From CAYMUL01 sp964393605 (GTDB lineage Bacteria > Bacteroidota > Ignavibacteria > Ignavibacteriales > Ignavibacteriaceae): 64,000 nucleotides of DNA. Every line of letters starts with the position of its first letter. Positions within the stretch are counted from its first letter, which is position 1. The DNA is taken from positions 152,946 through 216,945 of the forward strand of contig CAYMUL010000002.1 in NCBI GenBank assembly GCA_964393605.1. Direction: 5' to 3'. The translations under genes and the position numbers were made by a program. Positions 60,749-64,000 of this stretch are shown one piece after another. The notes beneath the pieces are model-generated. The model had not been told where the DNA came from. It saw nothing but the letters and a program-made list of their open reading frames with translations, and searched no databases.

Positions 60749-63700
60749 CTATTCGCTTTGCAAGTTGTATTCAATTCTTACTTTTGTTCCTTCATTAATT
60801 TTAGAAAAGATTTCCACCTCCGCGCCAATTTCATTGCAACGTTTTCGGATATTCTTCAATCCGTTACCGCCGAGTTTTTCCTCTTTACTTTCGAAAGAAA
60901 ATCCCTTCCCGTTATCAGAAATTTCAAAAGCAATTTTGCCGTTCACAATTTCAACTGCAATTTTCAATTCTTTTGCTTTGGAATGTTTCACTGCATTTGC
61001 TAAAACTTCTTTAACAGCAAGATAAAGATTTCGTCTGATGTCTTCGGAAATCGGCAATTCCATTTCTCCGCTACTCTCAAAATGAAGATTGATTTCGTTT
61101 GCTTCACAGAGTTCACCGGCTAAAATTTTTATTCTCAAAGATAAATTGTGGAGTGTATCGTAACTCGGCGAAACAGACCAAACGATGTCGCTCATCGATT
61201 GTTCGGCTTCATTCAAAATTGAAGAAGATTTTTCAAGATATTGCTGCGCAGTCTCAACATCCTTTTTAATCAGCTGTTTTGCAGAATGTAGAAATAGCCC
61301 CGCACTGCTTACGGTTGAGGCAAGGTCGTCATGTAAATCGCGGGCAATTTTATCGCGTGTTTTAGTTCTCTCTTCTAAAATTAATTTTTCTTTTTCAAGT
61401 GCGGCAATTCGTTCTTGATATTTTTTTCTGATGTAACTTCTAACAATCATAACGATGATGAAAATGGAAATAAAAATTGTTAGGGCGATGAACCATGCCG
61501 TTTTCCAAAAAGGAGGAATGATTTTAATTTTTGCGATCACAACTTCATCACTCCAAATGTTATCTTCATTTGTAGCTTTTACTTTTAAAATATATTCGCC
61601 CGGCTCGATGTATGAAAAATCGAGACTTCTTCTCTTATCTATAAATACCCAATCTTCGTTCAGCCCTTCGAGCTTGTAAGCATATTTATTCTCAGAGGGA
61701 TTTTCGAAAATGAGTGCGGCTATTTCGAATCCAAAAAAATTTTCATTGTAGTTTAAAATTATTTCATCCTTCGCGAGCAAATCTTTGCGGGATTTATTAA
61801 AAAGTTTAAAATCTGTTATTGCAATTTTTGGTTTAACATTATTAATTTTTATTTCGGAAGGAATGAAATATGAAATGCCTTCAACCCCGCCAAAGAAAAA
61901 ATATCCTTTCCGATTTTTTGCAAATGAACCAAGATTAAACTCAATTGCCGCAACTCCGTGCGTCGCCGAATAATTTTGAATTGAAAAATTCTGCGAATTA
62001 ATTTTTGACAACCCGTTGTTAGTGGAAAACCAGATATTATTTTCTTCATCCTCGAGAGCACCGTTGATGATGTTGTTCGGCAATCCATCTTTCATTGTAA
62101 AGTGCCGAAAAGTTTTTTCATCTTCGGAAAGAAGATTGACGCCGCCTCCGAATGTGGCAACCCAAATTCTGTTTGCTTTGTCTTTATGAATTACAGAAAC
62201 TTTATTGTTCGATAATGAATTTGTTTTTCCTGCCTCGCCGATGAACCGTTTAAAAGACATATCCTTCAAATTAATTTTCAGCAAACCTTCGCTGTTTGTG
62301 CCGACCCATAAAATATTTTTATCGAGTAGCAAAGACAAAACAAAAGTGTCGCCCTCAATTCCAAATTCTGTATCATAACTAAAAACTTCATATTCTTTTG
62401 AGGAAGGATTGAATCGAATCAATCCTTGCGAAGAGCCAAGCCAAAGTTTGCCTTCAGCATCTTCGGCAATTGCATAGAGTTTGTTTAAATACTCCGAAGA
62501 TATTTTTACATCATTAAAAAAATAAGGAATAAATTTTTTTGAGATATGGTTATATAAATTCAAACCGTAACGTGTGCCGAGCCAAATTCTCTCTTTGCTA
62601 TCAATAAAAATGAAATAAACGGTTGCATTGGATAGAGAAGAATTTTTAGCTGTAAATTTTTTGTAAGAATTTTTATCCGGATCGAATTCGTAAAAACCGC
62701 CGGTCGTACCAATCAATACAAGCGAGTCGCGGAAATGATTAATTCCGAAAATGCCATCGCTACCAAAAACTTTTTTAAAATTATTTTTTGGAGGAAACGA
62801 TTGAAAATTTTTTCTCTGCGGATTGAGTTTATAAATTCCGTAATAAGTGCCAATCCAGATAACCCCGGAATAGTCTTCATAAATTGAAAAACCGGCAAAA
62901 CTCTGTTGCGCATTTTCTTCTTCGCTTTCGAGATTGATGAATGAATAATTTTTATGATCGAGATCTTCTGAAAGAAACAAACCGCTTGCGGTTGCGATCC
63001 ATATCCGATTTTGGGAATCATTTAAAATTGCATGAATCACCCCGACTGATGCACCGGCGGCAATCATAAATTTTTTAATCAACTTAAATGATTTGGTACG
63101 AAACTCGAACTCGAACAATTCTCCGTTGACTGAACCGACTAATATTTTCTCTTCCGAAATTATTTTGAGAGATGCAATACCAAACTCTGCGTCGATTTTA
63201 TAAATTTCATCACTCGCTGTACGGATAAAAAGCGTTGAGGAGTTCGCCAAAGCCATTTTTATTTTTTCATTTGCCGGCGCCGCTGAAATTGGTTTTGACG
63301 GCTTGAATTTGGAAACTTCAAAAGTCATATAATTAATTTTAATAAGTTCACCATTTTTCAATGCGATGAAAGAGCCGTCATCATCTTCGACTATAGATGT
63401 TGTACTTGCAACGGTCAACGGTTGATTTTCTTCAGCCGTCAAAAGGTGGAATTGGTTTTTCTTTTTGTCATACACATTAATTCTTCCGTCCACAAAAACA
63501 ATCCAAATGCGATCAAGTATATCAACCTGCAAATGCAAGATGTTGCTGCCGGCGATGGAGTTTTTTTCTGTTGGTTCAAATTGAAAAGATGTAAAGGAGT
63601 AGCCATCATAGCGGTTAAGTCCGTCCCATGTTCCAACCCACAAAAAACCTTCTTTATCTTGAACAAATGCTCTTGCGTTTGATTGAGATAAACCATGTTC

Positions 63701-63781
63701 AACACCGAATTTCTCAAACCGGAATTGCGCCGAACTATTGACTGATAAAATGATAAATAATGTGAAGAATAATTTTTTCAT
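60749..63781 (-). CDS. Large sensor histidine kinase with periplasmic propeller domain
   Basis: The 1010-residue protein has a signal peptide, then nine or ten two-component-propeller repeats (pattern DxxGxLWVGTxxGL, e.g. GFLWVGTWDGLNRYDG, ERIWLGTRYGLNLYN, NNIWFSTNNGLSKIN) over residues 30-630. A Y_Y_Y domain follows (about 690-770), then one membrane helix, a coiled coil, and a HisKA_3-type kinase with His817 (IARDLHDDLAS) and ATPase boxes (VKEVLANAVKHS, DNGKGFS, GGNGLKNIRKRC). This is the sensor class common in Bacteroidota for polysaccharide or envelope cues; the signal here is unknown. Its likely partner is the response regulator gene downstream. Confidence 0.95.
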   Translation of the reverse strand: MKKLFFTLFIILSVNSSAQFRFEKFGVEHGLSQSNARAFVQDKEGFLWVGTWDGLNRYDGYSFTSFQFEPTEKNSIAGSNILHLQVDILDRIWIVFVDGRINVYDKKKNQFHLLTAEENQPLTVASTTSIVEDDDGSFIALKNGELIKINYMTFEVSKFKPSKPISAAPANEKIKMALANSSTLFIRTASDEIYKIDAEFGIASLKIISEEKILVGSVNGELFEFEFRTKSFKLIKKFMIAAGASVGVIHAILNDSQNRIWIATASGLFLSEDLDHKNYSFINLESEEENAQQSFAGFSIYEDYSGVIWIGTYYGIYKLNPQRKNFQSFPPKNNFKKVFGSDGIFGINHFRDSLVLIGTTGGFYEFDPDKNSYKKFTAKNSSLSNATVYFIFIDSKERIWLGTRYGLNLYNHISKKFIPYFFNDVKISSEYLNKLYAIAEDAEGKLWLGSSQGLIRFNPSSKEYEVFSYDTEFGIEGDTFVLSLLLDKNILWVGTNSEGLLKINLKDMSFKRFIGEAGKTNSLSNNKVSVIHKDKANRIWVATFGGGVNLLSEDEKTFRHFTMKDGLPNNIINGALEDEENNIWFSTNNGLSKINSQNFSIQNYSATHGVAAIEFNLGSFAKNRKGYFFFGGVEGISYFIPSEIKINNVKPKIAITDFKLFNKSRKDLLAKDEIILNYNENFFGFEIAALIFENPSENKYAYKLEGLNEDWVFIDKRRSLDFSYIEPGEYILKVKATNEDNIWSDEVVIAKIKIIPPFWKTAWFIALTIFISIFIIVMIVRSYIRKKYQERIAALEKEKLILEERTKTRDKIARDLHDDLASTVSSAGLFLHSAKQLIKKDVETAQQYLEKSSSILNEAEQSMSDIVWSVSPSYDTLHNLSLRIKILAGELCEANEINLHFESSGEMELPISEDIRRNLYLAVKEVLANAVKHSKAKELKIAVEIVNGKIAFEISDNGKGFSFESKEEKLGGNGLKNIRKRCNEIGAEVEIFSKINEGTKVRIEYNLQSE

Positions 63782-64000
63782 TGATGAATGTAAATGACTA
63801 ATTCAAAATAATAAAACTACCAATTAGAAAAAATTCTCACGCAGGGAAAGCGTTTGGTAACATGGATACGCGCAAACAATTTCAAGTTGGTCTAAGTAAC
63901 AATTGTGAATTGTGGATTGTGAATTGTGAAAAATTAAAAATTACAAATGAGTCCTCTCTAAAAAGCTAATTTTCAATATTCTAACTTTTTAGATGTTTTA
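63782..64000. other. Non-coding end of window with AT-rich short repeats
   Basis: No coding frame is supported. Near 63901-63949 the sequence AATTGTGAATTGTGGATTGT repeats a 7-base unit and leads into AAATTAAAAATTACAAAT, which resembles the repeat at 52968-53017. This stretch probably holds the promoter of the sensor kinase, but none was clear. Confidence 0.5.

Noticed and set aside
63899..63950. CRISPR-like array
   Set aside because: The short AATTGTG unit repeats without spacers and is simple AT-rich sequence.

Overview
The window is bacterial, AT-rich and densely coded, almost entirely on the minus strand. Three things point to Ignavibacteriota or a close relative in the Bacteroidota/Chlorobiota group: three secreted proteins end in type IX secretion sorting domains of the 'NYPNPFNPST...LPSGLYFYKL' kind, the primary sigma factor is short (284 residues, no region 1.1), and the ribonucleotide reductase is B12-dependent. 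This placement is inferred from protein features; there is no rRNA gene in the window.

Layout. 1-1536: end of a LytS-type histidine kinase preceded by a LiaF-like membrane protein. 1798-5394: class II ribonucleotide reductase, one of only two plus-strand genes. 5430-11199: a minus-strand operon with a GAF/degenerate-GGDEF protein, phosphopentomutase, a small ORF plus PIN protein, two microcompartment vertex (EutN/CcmL) proteins, the primary sigma factor and an NlpC/P60 lipoprotein. 11277-42932: one co-directional translation/transcription supercluster. In transcription order it runs tRNA-Tyr, -Gly, -Thr, rpmG, tRNA-Trp, secE, nusG, rplKAJL, rpoBC, rpsLG, fusA, tuf, the S10, spc and alpha operons to rplQ, then engB. 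A tRNA-Gln gene sits inside the spc part. 43025-50757: YifB/ComM ATPase, a LamG-like T9SS protein, nuoI-nuoH-nuoG and an M16 peptidase. 50902-54854: an 82-residue protein plus nucleotidyltransferase pair, an aminotransferase, and a plus-strand GH3 (NagZ-like) enzyme. 54855-64000: an accessory block with an outer-membrane barrel, two T9SS repeat proteins, a NarL-type response regulator and a very large periplasmic-propeller histidine kinase.

The accessory block is the most unusual part. Two diverged copies of a roughly 500-bp non-coding repeat lie in inverted orientation at 54867-55370 and 60201-60699 and bracket it. A palindrome of the form AATAACTCA-NN-TGAGTTATT occurs upstream of the response regulator gene and again upstream of the T9SS gene pair, and a partial copy lies upstream of the barrel gene. 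Its 2-bp-spaced inverted geometry is what NarL-type regulators bind, so a small self-contained regulon (sensor, regulator, surface proteins) is plausible.

Other notable points: phosphopentomutase appears to start at ATT; a terminator-like hairpin abuts the engB start codon; a palindromic mobile repeat has inserted in frame into a sorting domain; and isolated vertex-protein genes occur without any shell hexamer gene nearby. No rRNA, CRISPR array, transposase or prophage gene was seen.
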